Source: Saccharicrinis fermentans DSM 9555 = JCM 21142 (GTDB lineage Bacteria > Bacteroidota > Bacteroidia > Bacteroidales > Marinilabiliaceae). From it: DNA of 64,000 nt. Below the pieces are notes generated by a model. It searched no databases. It was not told where the DNA came from and was given only the letters and a program-made list of their open reading frames with translations. Where the stretch lies: the NCBI RefSeq assembly GCF_000517085.1, contig NZ_KI912107.1:1612398-1676397 (forward strand). Reading direction: 5' to 3'. Both the position numbers and the translations under genes were made by a program. Positions 9,743 through 19,309 of this stretch are shown here, piece after piece (positions within the stretch are counted from its first letter, which is position 1; each line of letters starts with the position of its first letter).

Positions 9743-11132
9743 ACAATTTAATATTTTTGTAAAGCGCGATTTGCTATCCAAATTATCAAATCGTCAGTAT
9801 TTAATAATCAATCTACTTGAAACCCCAATATTGTCACTATTATTGGCTTCCATTATCAAGTTTTACAATGTAGATGCGACCAACAACGAGGGTTATATAT
9901 TTCAGAACAACCCTAATATTGTTGTTTACATTATTATGTGTGTGATCATTGCTTTATTTGTTGGATTAACGGTTAGTTCAGAAGAGATCATCAGTGATCG
10001 TAAAATACTAAAGCGAGAAGAGTTTCTCAACTTAAGCAGATTCAGTTATTTAATTTCAAAAGTTTTTATTTTATCTATTATATCTGCCATTCAGACCTTT
10101 TTATTGGTTAGCATTGGAAACTATATTATTGAGCTCAAGGGAATGTTTTTTGAGTACTGGCTTGTTTTATTTAGCGTCTCGACCTTTGCTAACATACTAG
10201 GGCTTAACATATCAGACAGCTTTAAACAAGCTGTAAATATCTATATACTCATACCATTTTTAATTATTCCACAAATTATTTTATCAGGTGTATTTATCAG
10301 TTACGATCACCTTAATCCAAAATATTCCAATCCAGATACAATTCCTTGGTATGGTGAAATCATAACTGCCCGCTGGGCCTTTGAAGCCCTAACAGTTCAT
10401 CAGTTTAAAAACAATGATTTTGAAAAGAACTTTTATATATATGATAAGATTAAAAGTGAAGCTCATTTTAAAAAGGAATATTGGGTTCCTGCGCTGCAGG
10501 TAAAATTAAATATGTGCGAAAAATTATTAGAATCAAAAGCCTCAAAGCAAAAAATTAAATATAACCTTGAATTACTAAAGCACGAAATTACAGATGAAAA
10601 TACCTTTGGTTTATTAAAATTAGACATTCCTTTCACAAAAAACTTAAGCTACGATAAAATTAATCAAGCTACGCTAGATGAAGTGAAGGCATATCTTAAC
10701 AAGAAAAAAACTATTTATCGTAAGCTTTTCAACGATATAGATCACAAGCTGGACGCAAAAAAGAAAGCACTAACCAGTACAAGCCACAAAAGACAGCAGT
10801 TCAATCAACAAAAAAAGAATTACCACAATCAAGAACTGGAACAATTTGTTAAAAACACCAGTAATATTTTCTCCAGCAAGATCATTGAATACAATGGAAA
10901 ATTAGTACAAAAGATTGACCCAATATTTAAAGAACCTCAAAGTAGGCTATTAAAAGCTCATTTTTTAAGTCCTTTTAAAAAGCTTGGAGATTTTGAAATA
11001 GATACTATATGGGCAAATCTCATTGTCATTTGGTTTTTTAATATCCTGTTGTTCATTCTACTTCAAATGGCTTTACTTAAAAAACTCATGTACAATTTCT
11101 CAGAATTTTACAGTAGAATAAAAAAGGAGTAA
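9743..11132 (+). pseudogene. ABC transporter, ABC-2 type permease half (3' part of split gene)
   Basis: Native sequence resumes at 9743 directly after the right target duplication. The remaining frame can restart only at TTG 9771, giving 453 residues, if it is translated at all. Predicted features: a membrane segment near the N-terminus of this part (ETPILSLLLASIIKFY), several more at ~45-180, a long extracytoplasmic insertion of ~220 mostly charged residues (KEYWVPALQVKL through SKIIEYNG), and a final membrane helix (LIVIWFFNILLFILLQMALL). The order ATPase-then-permease matches ABCG half-transporters. Nothing besides the insertion is broken, so the disruption is recent. Confidence 0.88.
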
Positions 11133-11169
11133 TGAACATGTAAATAAATACACCCAATCATTACTCCTT
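11124..11169. terminator. Bidirectional hairpin between the permease and siaC
   Basis: Twelve-base perfect arms AAGGAGTAATGA (11124-11135) and TCATTACTCCTT (11158-11169) with a 22-nt loop. The left arm contains the permease stop codon. A-runs on the left and TTAAAAT on the right suit a terminator for the two convergent genes. Confidence 0.6.
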
Positions 11170-11195
11170 AAAATACGATTATTCCAAATAGCAAA

Positions 11196-11576
11196 TTATT
11201 CTTCCATTTCAATCATCTTGAAAGGTATGTTAATGATAGACTGATAATCTTCACCAGCCTCAAACATATCTTCATCATCCTCTTCGTAATACCAGTTCAC
11301 TTCTACTTTTTGTCCTTTTTTGAACAAAACCTCCAGTTTCTTAAATATATCCAGTATACACTTTGACGAGCTGGCATTGAAATACTCCAACTGAACATTT
11401 ACAGCCGTTTCTTCTTTTCCAATTCCTCCATACTCTTCAAGCCAGTCAATTAGAGGCTTGTAAAACTCTATCGAATTTTCAGGTATAGATCTACCTTTAA
11501 TTTCAATGATTCCTTTTTCTCCGTCAAACCTTACATATGGGGTTTTAGGGGTTCCTTCTCTTACTATTGTTTCCAT
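11196..11576 (-). CDS. SiaC family regulatory phosphoprotein (DUF1987)
   Basis: SiaC-type proteins are phosphorylated by the partner kinase SiaB and, in Pseudomonas, bind and activate a diguanylate cyclase when unphosphorylated. The 126 residues show the DUF1987 layout: an N-terminal strand pair (TPYVRFDGEKGIIEIKGRS), the IPENSIEFYKPL motif, and a N-A-S-S-S stretch at residues 67-71 where the phospho-acceptor is expected, and an acidic EEDDEDM segment. It lies 23 bp downstream of siaB on the same strand, so the pair forms an operon. No cyclase or SiaA-type phosphatase is in the window. Confidence 0.88.
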   Translation of the reverse strand: METIVREGTPKTPYVRFDGEKGIIEIKGRSIPENSIEFYKPLIDWLEEYGGIGKEETAVNVQLEYFNASSSKCILDIFKKLEVLFKKGQKVEVNWYYEEDDEDMFEAGEDYQSIINIPFKMIEMEE

Positions 11577-11599
11577 ATTACAAACTATATGGTGTTATT

Positions 11600-12148
11600 T
11601 TAACTAATATAAACGTCTAATGAAAAAAATATATGATTATCGCTGTACTTATAAAAATAGTACTCCAATTTATTGCCTGTTTTACGCACAATATCAAGCA
11701 TTCCCAATCCTCCTCCTCCTTTATCTGAAAACTCGCCATTACTCATGATATCCAAATAAAGCATACGAATCTCTTTATCTGTTAAAGAGTTTACCTGATC
11801 GATACGATCTTTGATAACACTAATTTTGTTTTTATCAACAAAATTACCTGTTGAAATCCTATAAAAAGAGCTGTCTTTGCTTAGAATAATCACACCAAAG
11901 TTATCTTTTTGAACCAGATCTAAATCCACAGGAGGTCTATCTACATGATGATATAGATTTTGGAGGCACTCAACGAAAACATTGTATACCTTTTTTCTAA
12001 CCTTGTTTTTTTCGTTCTTAAGGTTAAGACTTTTCTCAATCGTTTCGAGCGCCTCGGTTATTAGGTCAGGAGTGATGCTTCCATTGAAGTTTAAAATAAC
12101 TTCTCCCTCCAATTTCTCGTTATACCACTCCTTAATGTTAAATGCCAT
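11600..12148 (-). CDS. SiaB family protein kinase
   Basis: Predicted cytoplasmic kinase that phosphorylates the SiaC protein encoded next to it. The ~180 residues have a GHKL-like core: an N-box-like VFVECLQNLYHHV and a glycine-rich KGGGGLGMLDIVRK near the C-terminus. An upstream ATG at 12157 exists, but the promoter -7 element TATATTTG (12170-12177, minus) with TTG 18 bp further up places transcription start within a few bases of it, so the second ATG at 12148 (MAFNIKEW) is preferred. The upstream ATG adds only three residues. The gene is far from the mobile element and looks intact. Confidence 0.85.
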   Translation of the reverse strand: MAFNIKEWYNEKLEGEVILNFNGSITPDLITEALETIEKSLNLKNEKNKVRKKVYNVFVECLQNLYHHVDRPPVDLDLVQKDNFGVIILSKDSSFYRISTGNFVDKNKISVIKDRIDQVNSLTDKEIRMLYLDIMSNGEFSDKGGGGLGMLDIVRKTGNKLEYYFYKYSDNHIFFSLDVYIS

Positions 12149-12169
12149 TTTATTCAATATTGCTCAACA

Positions 12170-12198
12170 CAAATATATAAAAATAGACTCTTGTACAA
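12170..12198 (-). promoter_or_regulatory. Promoter of the siaB-siaC operon
   Basis: On the minus strand TTG (12198-12196), an 18-bp gap, then TATATTTG (12177-12170), matching the Bacteroidota TTG / TAnnTTTG consensus. Confidence 0.6.
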
Positions 12199-12283
12199 AC
12201 CTATCGAAGGTCAATTTTTCCAATATTTTAATTACAAGGGTCATTAAACCGTAATTTTAGTATCAACTATGTATCCTCCCACT

Positions 12284-13210
12284 CTAAATTCCACCACCTT
12301 CGGTATACAAAAAATCACGGGGTTTAAATTGCACGATTTTTGATTGTGGTGGAACATTATTAGTAACCCAAACATTACCTCCAATAACAGAACCTTTACC
12401 TATGGTTATCCTTCCTAAAATGGTGGCTTGCGAATAAATAACCACATCATCTTCCACAATCGGGTGCCGGGCTATTCCTTTAATGGGATTGCCATTTTCA
12501 TCCAATGGAAAACTTTTGGCTCCCAGCGTAACACCTTGAAAAAGCTTCACATTTGTACCTAGGATAGAAGTTGCACCAATCACCACACCTGTTCCGTGAT
12601 CAATGGTAAATGACTCACCGATCTTCGCTTTAGGATGAATATCGATACCGGTCTCTGAATGCGCCATCTCTGATATCATTCTGGGAATAATAGGAACACC
12701 TAAATTAACCAAAGCATGCGCAATGCGATAGCTGGAAATAGCTCTAATGGCCGGATAACAAAAAATAACCTCTCCTTTGCTTTTGGCCGCAGGATCACCT
12801 ACGAATGCAGCATCTACATCAGTAGATAGCACTCTTCGTAGCTCAGGGAGTAAAGCCACAAACTTTTTAGTTATTTCAAAAGCTTTTTCTTTATGATCCT
12901 GAAGTTTCTCAGGGTTATTCTTATTACATTGAAAACATAGTCCTGCCAAAATTTGATCGTTCAGCAATTTAAATAAAAGCTCAGTATTCACTCCTAAATA
13001 ATAATAAATACTCTCTGATCGTACGGGCGAATCACCAAAATACCCTGGAAATATAACTTCTCTCGCTAAATTTACTATTTCCGACAATTTTTCTCCCGAA
13101 GGCATAGGGTGCTCAAAGAAATGAGTATGGCAAACCGCTTTATAGGATTCTTCACAGGCTAATTTTTTTATCGTTTCTTGAAGAACACTCGGATATTTAA
13201 ATGTGGACAT
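12284..13210 (-). CDS. cysE: Serine O-acetyltransferase
   Basis: Transfers acetyl from acetyl-CoA to L-serine, the first step of cysteine synthesis. The 308 residues contain an N-terminal helical domain and a C-terminal left-handed beta-helix of hexapeptide repeats (IHPKAKIGESFTIDHGTGVVIGATSILG, quoted only to show spacing of I/V and G). The DH in FTIDHGTG and the H in ARHPIVEDDVVI are the expected active-site region. Length is greater than E. coli CysE and matches the EpsC-type enzymes of Bacteroidota. A promoter with perfect spacing precedes it at 13250-13279. It appears to be its own transcription unit. Confidence 0.93.
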   Translation of the reverse strand: MSTFKYPSVLQETIKKLACEESYKAVCHTHFFEHPMPSGEKLSEIVNLAREVIFPGYFGDSPVRSESIYYYLGVNTELLFKLLNDQILAGLCFQCNKNNPEKLQDHKEKAFEITKKFVALLPELRRVLSTDVDAAFVGDPAAKSKGEVIFCYPAIRAISSYRIAHALVNLGVPIIPRMISEMAHSETGIDIHPKAKIGESFTIDHGTGVVIGATSILGTNVKLFQGVTLGAKSFPLDENGNPIKGIARHPIVEDDVVIYSQATILGRITIGKGSVIGGNVWVTNNVPPQSKIVQFKPRDFLYTEGGGI

Positions 13211-13249
13211 ATTTTATTTCTTTTATTTTTTTTCGCATTCAAAACCATA

Positions 13250-13279
13250 CAAACCTAAAATATTACGCATGATTCACAA
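13250..13279 (-). promoter_or_regulatory. Promoter of cysE
   Basis: On the minus strand TTG (13279-13277), a 19-bp gap, then TAGGTTTG (13257-13250). Predicted transcript leader is about 33 nt before the ATG at 13210. Confidence 0.65.
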
Positions 13280-13402
13280 TATATATCTTGTATCTCAATC
13301 ATTTGCGTCGATCAAATTGGTTCTAAGTATTTACATTAAATCTTCCATGATCACATGGCACATATCACCTTCATGATTTTCATTGGAGAAAAAGACGAAT
13401 CT

Positions 13403-13906
13403 TCAACTCATTTTATCTATAGCATCAACTGCATTACGTACTCTTTGTTCACCAGACCCTTCTATTATTTTATATGCAAAACCATACGCCTCCAGTTGCT
13501 GTTTGTACTTTTCAAACAACAAACCTCTTATATCTCTATTCTCCCTTACCAAATCAGGTTTCCAATCTAGATCATCCTTACATAAGAGATACAAGTCAAC
13601 AGGTCTTTGCGCAAATTCATCCTCGAACCAATCTGGTAATTTATTAAAGACGTGCAAAAACCATATTTTTGAAATAATAAGATAGGTGTCAAAAAAACAA
13701 AAACCATCTTTTTTTTGCAAGTGATCATACTCTTTTAACTGTTGTTTAGTGATATTAACAACATCTTGATAAGTGTAAGGACTCTTCAACTCCTCTATAT
13801 ATTTCCGTGCAAACTCCTCTACATACACGCCTTGATAAATATAGGCCAATTGCTTAGAGAGCATTGACTTACCAACAGATTCCGGCCCCGTTAAAACTAT
13901 TTTCAT
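13403..13906 (-). CDS. NadR-like P-loop kinase, probable nicotinamide riboside kinase
   Basis: A 167-residue AAA-type P-loop protein like the C-terminal domain of NadR, which phosphorylates nicotinamide riboside to NMN. Walker A is GPESVGKS at residues 7-14; EEFARKYIEEL and the FDTYLI segment are typical of this family. The NadR adenylyltransferase and helix-turn-helix domains are absent, so this is a kinase-only form. It lies 23 bp downstream of pnuC on the same strand; transport plus trapping by phosphorylation is the known logic for this pair. Function is therefore strongly suggested by context. Confidence 0.88.
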   Translation of the reverse strand: MKIVLTGPESVGKSMLSKQLAYIYQGVYVEEFARKYIEELKSPYTYQDVVNITKQQLKEYDHLQKKDGFCFFDTYLIISKIWFLHVFNKLPDWFEDEFAQRPVDLYLLCKDDLDWKPDLVRENRDIRGLLFEKYKQQLEAYGFAYKIIEGSGEQRVRNAVDAIDKMS

Positions 13907-13929
13907 TCTTGATCTATCTTTATAACATT

Positions 13930-14544
13930 TTAAGCAATACTATGCTGGTATTTTTTATAATCGCGGAGCCAAGAAAAATATCCCCATATGGCCATGACTG
14001 TATAAACAAAAAATAAAAAGCCAGTAACATATAATCCTTTATAAAAATACATGCCCATTGATACAAAATCAATCACAATCCACACCAACCATTGGTCTAT
14101 AATTTTTTTAGCCAACATCCAAGTAGCTACAAAACTAGCTGCAGTGGTAAACGCATCCCAGAATGGCAAATCAGACGCAGCAATACCAATAAATGGAGGC
14201 ACTACAATCAAAATAAAAGCCAACGCTACATATAATACACCAAATGCCAAAAGAAGCTTAAACAACATACTTTTATTCACCTTCACGATCATAATTTTGT
14301 CCACCTGCTCATCACTTTGTCTATTTTTCCAAATGATCCATCCGTAAATACTAACCACCAAATAATAAATCTGCAACACCATATCAGCATACAAGCGGGC
14401 ATCAAAAAAAACACTCATATAAAATGCTGAGGTTAATATGCCCATGGGCCATAGCCAAATCTTTTGATTTATTGAAAAATACAGGTATACCAAGGCAGTG
14501 ATAAATCCGAACCACTCACCCCAGGATAATAAATAATCCGCCAT
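13930..14544 (-). CDS. pnuC: Nicotinamide riboside transporter PnuC
   Basis: An inner-membrane facilitator for nicotinamide riboside. The 204 residues contain about seven hydrophobic segments with the family pattern WGEWFGFITALVYLYF at the start, WLWPMGILTSAFY, and a later DFVSMGMYFYKGLY. The ATG at 14544 shares one base with the TAA of the protease gene upstream (TAATG), so translation is probably coupled. The kinase gene follows at once. Length and topology are normal for the family. Confidence 0.92.
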   Translation of the reverse strand: MADYLLSWGEWFGFITALVYLYFSINQKIWLWPMGILTSAFYMSVFFDARLYADMVLQIYYLVVSIYGWIIWKNRQSDEQVDKIMIVKVNKSMLFKLLLAFGVLYVALAFILIVVPPFIGIAASDLPFWDAFTTAASFVATWMLAKKIIDQWLVWIVIDFVSMGMYFYKGLYVTGFLFFVYTVMAIWGYFSWLRDYKKYQHSIA

Positions 14545-16151
14545 TAATGAAATAGATTTGTATATTCCTTTTCAGAAGAAAGTATATCAATTGCTTTATT
14601 ATAGACTTCGGAACTAGGGTTTATGGTTTGAAAATATTCACTTGAAGTCCACATACTACGTGCAATTAGTGCTTTTATTTGTGCTTTCACCAGCGGAAAC
14701 GATGCCTTTCTGAATGCTTGAACATCGGACTTTAACTGCTCATTTTTTCCTTCACGAATTAGTTTTTCTATAATTTCATCACCCACCACAAATTTACTTT
14801 CAAACTGTTCAAAGCTAGTGAACGATCGCTCCATTTGTTTTCGATGTGTATCTACATAATTTAAAACAAAACGGTTCAATATTCCATAAGCGACTAAATC
14901 ACGGTAATAATCTGAGTAACCACTTGTGTCAGCAGGCACAAAAAAATCGGGCATAATTCCTCCGCCACCATAAACAGGTCTTTGCTTTATTTTTGTGTAA
15001 TATTTTTCATTTTTATTCAGATGTATACTGTCTTTATGCAGCACTTCGCCAGTATCAAATCTATGGTAAATTTCCTCCTGGTAGGCATCTATACCATCAT
15101 CATATGGTTTTTGTATACATCTACCCGATGGAGTATAATACTTTGCAATGGTTAACCTTATCATGGATCCATCCTGCAGGTTTAATGGTCGCTGAACCAA
15201 TCCTTTCCCATAACTTCGTCTTCCAAGTATCAGCCCTCTATCCCAATCCTGTATTGCGCCAGAAACAATTTCGCTGGCAGAAGCAGAACCTTCGTTAATC
15301 AACACCACTACATTACCCTTCTCAAACAAACCTTTACTTGTAGAATTGTATTCGCGACGTGGATTCGTTAATCCTTCGGTATAAACAATTAATTTTTTTT
15401 CAGGCAGCAATTCATCGGCAACATCAATTGCAGCTTTTAGATACCCTCCCGGATTTCCTCGTAAGTCTAAAATTAAATTCTGCATCCCCTGCTCCTTTAA
15501 TTTTTTCAGTGCACTCTCTACTTCAGAATGTGTTGTTGCTGAAAACTGATTGATTTTAACATATCCAATTTCCGGAGTGGCCATATAAGAAGCTTCAACG
15601 CTATAAATAGGAATTTTATCACGAGTTACCGTAAAAGAAATTAATTTTTTAATATTTTTTCGTTGAATTTGCAGTTCAACTTTCGTTCCTTTTTTGCCTT
15701 TCAATTTTGAAAACACATCCGTATTTTTCAATCCAACACCCGCTACATTTTCTCCATCTATCACCAATATTCTGTCTCCCGCCTGAATACCAACCTTTTC
15801 AGATGGCCCACCCGATATGGGAGAAACGACCATTAAGGTATCCTTAAAAATATTAAACTGAATTCCGATACCTTCAAAACTACCATCCAATGGCTCGTTC
15901 ATCTTTGCCACCTCCTCTTTTGAAATATAAACCGAATGAGGATCTAACTTGGTCAACATACCAGAGATAGCATTCTCCACTAATTTTCCATCATCAATAC
16001 TATCCACATAAAAAGTAGAAATGAGTTTGTAGGCCAACTGAAGTTTTTGTAAATCCTTATCGAATTTTTGTGCATTAAGCGAGGTACCTAGCAGAACCAG
16101 CAAAAGGCAGGCACTCATATATTTAGATAAAACATCTTTAAAATTCTTCAT
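14544..16151 (-). CDS. C-terminal processing peptidase, S41 family (CtpA-like)
   Basis: A periplasmic serine protease with a PDZ domain that degrades or trims proteins from their C-termini. The 535 residues show a signal peptide (SACLLLVLLGTSLNAQ), a PDZ domain at ~85-180 (GIGIQFNIF, PSEKVGIQAGDRILVIDG), and the S41 core with the catalytic serine in NEGSASASEI and lysine in GRRSYGKGLVQ. A C-terminal extension after PDFFVPADTSG is usual in Bacteroidota. A -7 element TATCTTTG lies upstream (16198-16205, minus). It is the first gene of a unit with pnuC and the riboside kinase, an association without obvious functional link. Confidence 0.92.
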   Translation of the reverse strand: MKNFKDVLSKYMSACLLLVLLGTSLNAQKFDKDLQKLQLAYKLISTFYVDSIDDGKLVENAISGMLTKLDPHSVYISKEEVAKMNEPLDGSFEGIGIQFNIFKDTLMVVSPISGGPSEKVGIQAGDRILVIDGENVAGVGLKNTDVFSKLKGKKGTKVELQIQRKNIKKLISFTVTRDKIPIYSVEASYMATPEIGYVKINQFSATTHSEVESALKKLKEQGMQNLILDLRGNPGGYLKAAIDVADELLPEKKLIVYTEGLTNPRREYNSTSKGLFEKGNVVVLINEGSASASEIVSGAIQDWDRGLILGRRSYGKGLVQRPLNLQDGSMIRLTIAKYYTPSGRCIQKPYDDGIDAYQEEIYHRFDTGEVLHKDSIHLNKNEKYYTKIKQRPVYGGGGIMPDFFVPADTSGYSDYYRDLVAYGILNRFVLNYVDTHRKQMERSFTSFEQFESKFVVGDEIIEKLIREGKNEQLKSDVQAFRKASFPLVKAQIKALIARSMWTSSEYFQTINPSSEVYNKAIDILSSEKEYTNLFH

Positions 16152-16240
16152 ACTATATGCGAATAAGTTGAGTTAAATATTGTGTGTGTGTGATCAGCAA
16201 AGATAGAAACAAAACGAAGATCTGATAATTCTTCTACAAA

Positions 16241-16268
16241 AAAAAGACCGGAAAAATCCGATCTTTTT
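16241..16268 (-). terminator. Rho-independent terminator of guaA
   Basis: On the minus strand a stem of AAAAAGA-CGGA type with one internal mismatch and an AT loop, ending in TCTTTTT, starting just after the guaA stop at 16283. Confidence 0.7.
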
Positions 16269-16282
16269 ATATGTAAATCTAC

Positions 16283-17812
16283 TTATTCCCACTCTATGGT
16301 TGCAGGTGGCTTGGAGCTTATATCGTAAACAACACGGTTCACTCCCTTTACCTTATTAATAATATCATTAGAAACCTTGGCCAAAAAATCATATGGCAAA
16401 TGCACCCAGTCAGCAGTCATACCATCAGTTGACGAAACAGCTCTAAGCGCCACTACTTTTTCATAAGTACGCTCATCTCCCATTACACCAACCGACTGAA
16501 CAGGCAATAACATAACACCAGCTTGCCATACTTCATCATACAGGTCATTATCTTTTAAACCCTGAATAAAGATATGATCTACCTCTTGAAGAATTTCGAC
16601 CTTTTCTTCAGTAATATCTCCCAAAATACGGATAGCTAACCCGGGCCCTGGAAATGGGTGACGTCCCAATAAAGCGGGAGAAATACCCATAGCCTTACCT
16701 ACGCGTCGAACTTCATCTTTAAACAGTAAATTAAGAGGTTCCACTACCTTAAGGTCCATCTTTTCAGGCAATCCACCCACATTATGATGTGATTTAATGG
16801 TAGCAGATGGTCCATTTACAGAAACAGACTCTATAACATCCGGATAAATAGTTCCCTGAGCGAGCCATTTAACATTTTGGATTTTTTGTGCTTCTCTATC
16901 AAAAACCTCAATAAAAACGCGGCCTATAATTTTCCTTTTTGTTTCTGGATCAGAAACTCCTGCCAGTTCATCCAGGAAATCCTTTTTAGCATCTACACCA
17001 ATCACATTTAAACCCATATGTTCATATGAGTCCAATACATTTTGGTATTCGTTTTTACGCAATAATCCATTATCCACAAAGATACATGTTAGATTATCAC
17101 CAATCGCCTTATGTAAAAGAACTCCAGCCACAGTAGAATCCACTCCGCCAGACAGTCCAAGAACCACTTTATCGTCACCTAATTTATTTTTTAAGTCAGC
17201 TACCGTAGAAGCCACAAAGGAGTTCGGTGTCCAATTTTGACTACAACCACAAATAGAAACGATATAATTAAACAGAATAGTTTTGCCATCTGTTGAATGG
17301 AATACCTCTGGGTGAAATTGAAGTCCCCAAGTAGATTCACCTTTCACCTCAAAGGCCGCTACACTAACATCATTAGTACTGGCTATCACTGAGTAATTTT
17401 GGGGTAAATTAACGATGGTATCTCCATGTGACATCCACACTTGTGACTGTTCAGGCACACCAGTCATCAAATGATTACTTCGATCTATAAAACTCAAATT
17501 TGCACGACCATACTCGCGCGTATTAGATGGTTTTACTTCGCCACCAAATTTTTGCGCCAAAAATTGGGCTCCATAGCACACGCCCAACAGAGGTAACTTA
17601 CCTTTAAACTGACTCAAGTCTGGCACTGGCGCATTTTCGTCCCTAACACTGTAGGGACTTCCTGAAAGGATTACCCCCTTCACCCCCTCGTCCATTTCTG
17701 GTATTGAATGATACGGATGAATTTCACAGTAAACATTTAACTCTCTCACCCTTCTGGCGATCAACTGGGTATATTGCGACCCAAAATCAAGGATAACTAT
17801 TTTCTCTTGCAT
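16283..17812 (-). CDS. guaA: GMP synthase (glutamine-hydrolysing)
   Basis: Converts XMP to GMP with ATP and glutamine. From the ATG at 17812 the product is 509 residues: class-I glutamine amidotransferase domain (~5-190; nucleophile Cys79 in LLGVCYGAQ, His-x-Glu in QFHPEVFH), PP-loop ATP pyrophosphatase ([11 protein letters not shown], ~225), and the C-terminal dimerisation domain ending [10 protein letters not shown] longer frame starts at 17857, but the promoter -7 element TATCTTTG occupies 17855-17862 on the minus strand, so the extra 15 residues cannot be transcribed from it and the shorter start is right. Length is standard. A terminator follows. Confidence 0.96.
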   Translation of the reverse strand: MQEKIVILDFGSQYTQLIARRVRELNVYCEIHPYHSIPEMDEGVKGVILSGSPYSVRDENAPVPDLSQFKGKLPLLGVCYGAQFLAQKFGGEVKPSNTREYGRANLSFIDRSNHLMTGVPEQSQVWMSHGDTIVNLPQNYSVIASTNDVSVAAFEVKGESTWGLQFHPEVFHSTDGKTILFNYIVSICGCSQNWTPNSFVASTVADLKNKLGDDKVVLGLSGGVDSTVAGVLLHKAIGDNLTCIFVDNGLLRKNEYQNVLDSYEHMGLNVIGVDAKKDFLDELAGVSDPETKRKIIGRVFIEVFDREAQKIQNVKWLAQGTIYPDVIESVSVNGPSATIKSHHNVGGLPEKMDLKVVEPLNLLFKDEVRRVGKAMGISPALLGRHPFPGPGLAIRILGDITEEKVEILQEVDHIFIQGLKDNDLYDEVWQAGVMLLPVQSVGVMGDERTYEKVVALRAVSSTDGMTADWVHLPYDFLAKVSNDIINKVKGVNRVVYDISSKPPATIEWE

Positions 17813-17854
17813 TAAACAGAGGCTTAATGGGTTTATAAAACAATAATTTTTGCG

Positions 17855-17862
17855 CAAAGATA
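17855..17862 (-). promoter_or_regulatory. Promoter -7 element of guaA
   Basis: TATCTTTG on the minus strand, ~43 bp before the preferred start codon. The -33 TTG is not obvious at normal spacing. Confidence 0.55.
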
Positions 17863-17987
17863 GGTATTAACAAGGAATATTCACTCCTTTCATTTAGTAT
17901 TAATACGATTGATTGCCCCCTCTTTCAGGAGGAGGTTAAATAAAATATTAAATTATTTTCAATCATTCTTTTCTAACAAGCGCCACA

Positions 17988-18914
17988 CTACTTTAACAAT
18001 ATATTAAATACTCTTCCTTCTTCTGCCAATGAAGTATTTGAGAATACTGTTTTAGCTTCATTCAGCAGGACATTTAAATCTTTATAACGTGAAGAAAAAT
18101 GGCCAATCAATAGTTCACCTACCTCCGCTTTACGAGCAATGGTTGCAGCCTGTTCCGCTGTTGAGTGATAAGTTTTTTTAGCCAAAGCAGCCATATCTTT
18201 ACTAAAGGTTGCCTCATGATAAAGCACATCCACATTTTTAATTTGGTCCACAATGCCTTCGGTATATTTGGTATCAGTACAAAACGCGTAAGATCTGATA
18301 GGAGGAGGATTGTTGGTTATTTGCGCATTTGGAATCCTTATGCCATCTTTAGTATGATAATCTGCTCCTTTTTTGATATCAAGAATTTCCCTAATAGAAG
18401 GTTGGTGAATAAAAACAAACTCTTTCTTTACTTTTCGATCTTCCGGCTTTTCTTTAAACAAAAAACCAACCGTAGGCACTCTATGTCGCAACGGAATTGT
18501 TTCTACCTCCAAATTCTTATCTGAATATATAACAGTACTTTCCTTAGGATTAAAAGGCTCGAATTTTACCTCAAAGGGCAACTCCTTACAAAAGAAATCC
18601 AGTTGAGGTTGAAGTATTTTTTCAAGATCAGGATGCGAATGAATATGTAATGCTGCTTTTCGGCCTAATAAACCCAATGAAGAAATAAGTCCAATCAAAC
18701 CAAAGCAATGGTCTCCATGAAGATGAGAGATAAATACATGTTCAATTTTAGTAAACCTAATTTTATGCACACGCAGTTGTTTTTGCGTACCCTCCCCGCA
18801 ATCGATTAAAAAAAACCGCTCAGATGCATTGAGCACCTGAGCGGTTGGATATCTTTCAGAAGTGGGCAAAGCCGAGCTACTTCCCAGGATCGTGATAGAA
18901 AATGATTTAGACAT
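17988..18914 (-). CDS. rnz: Ribonuclease Z
   Basis: A zinc-dependent endonuclease that removes 3' trailers from tRNA precursors. The 308 residues carry the metallo-beta-lactamase core with the metal site H64-x-H66-G-D68-H69 (SHLHGDHCFGL), later zinc ligands in FCTDTKYT and IGHFSSRY, and an N-terminal GSSSALPTSERYP typical of RNase Z. The ATG overlaps the stop of the STAS gene by one base (TAATG). Length is normal. The genome's tRNA genes in this window (tRNA-Asp) lack an encoded CCA, which fits a need for this enzyme. Confidence 0.95.
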   Translation of the reverse strand: MSKSFSITILGSSSALPTSERYPTAQVLNASERFFLIDCGEGTQKQLRVHKIRFTKIEHVFISHLHGDHCFGLIGLISSLGLLGRKAALHIHSHPDLEKILQPQLDFFCKELPFEVKFEPFNPKESTVIYSDKNLEVETIPLRHRVPTVGFLFKEKPEDRKVKKEFVFIHQPSIREILDIKKGADYHTKDGIRIPNAQITNNPPPIRSYAFCTDTKYTEGIVDQIKNVDVLYHEATFSKDMAALAKKTYHSTAEQAATIARKAEVGELLIGHFSSRYKDLNVLLNEAKTVFSNTSLAEEGRVFNILLK

Positions 18915-19267
18915 TATTTTTCAATAGCTTTCCTCATTAATTCCACCCCTTGATCCATATTTTCGGCAATTGTTAAAACAGAATCCAACTGAGAAACAGA
19001 AATAAGACGTTCGACAGCTGGTTGTAACCCTGATAAAACAAAAGTACCATCAGCATTTTTACACAACCTATTAGCTACAAGAATAGCACTCAATCCAGAC
19101 GAATCACAATAACTTGATTTTCCGAGATCGAGAAGAATGTTTTTCTCCCCATTTCCGGATAACAGTACAAGTTCAGATTTCAAAGAAGGTGCAACATGAG
19201 TGTCCAGCTTCTCTTTTAAGATCTGAATAAGCGTGAAATCATCTAATTTATCAATTTTAAAGTCCAT
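18914..19267 (-). CDS. STAS domain protein, anti-anti-sigma factor type
   Basis: A 117-residue single-domain SpoIIAA-like protein. The phospho-acceptor motif CDSSGLSAIL is present with serines at 56-57, so regulation by a serine kinase and PP2C-type phosphatase is expected from the family; neither is adjacent. It lies 42 bp downstream of rpsA and its stop overlaps the rnz start, suggesting an rpsA-STAS-rnz transcript. The target sigma or partner-switch system cannot be read from here. Confidence 0.88.
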   Translation of the reverse strand: MDFKIDKLDDFTLIQILKEKLDTHVAPSLKSELVLLSGNGEKNILLDLGKSSYCDSSGLSAILVANRLCKNADGTFVLSGLQPAVERLISVSQLDSVLTIAENMDQGVELMRKAIEK

Positions 19268-19309
19268 CGGTTAAAAAGATTTTTATTGAATACTATTCAT
19301 TAAGGTAAT

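Noticed and set aside
17813-17857. Fifteen-residue N-terminal extension of GMP synthase
   Set aside because: The promoter -7 element TATCTTTG covers its start, and the family begins at [10 protein letters not shown].
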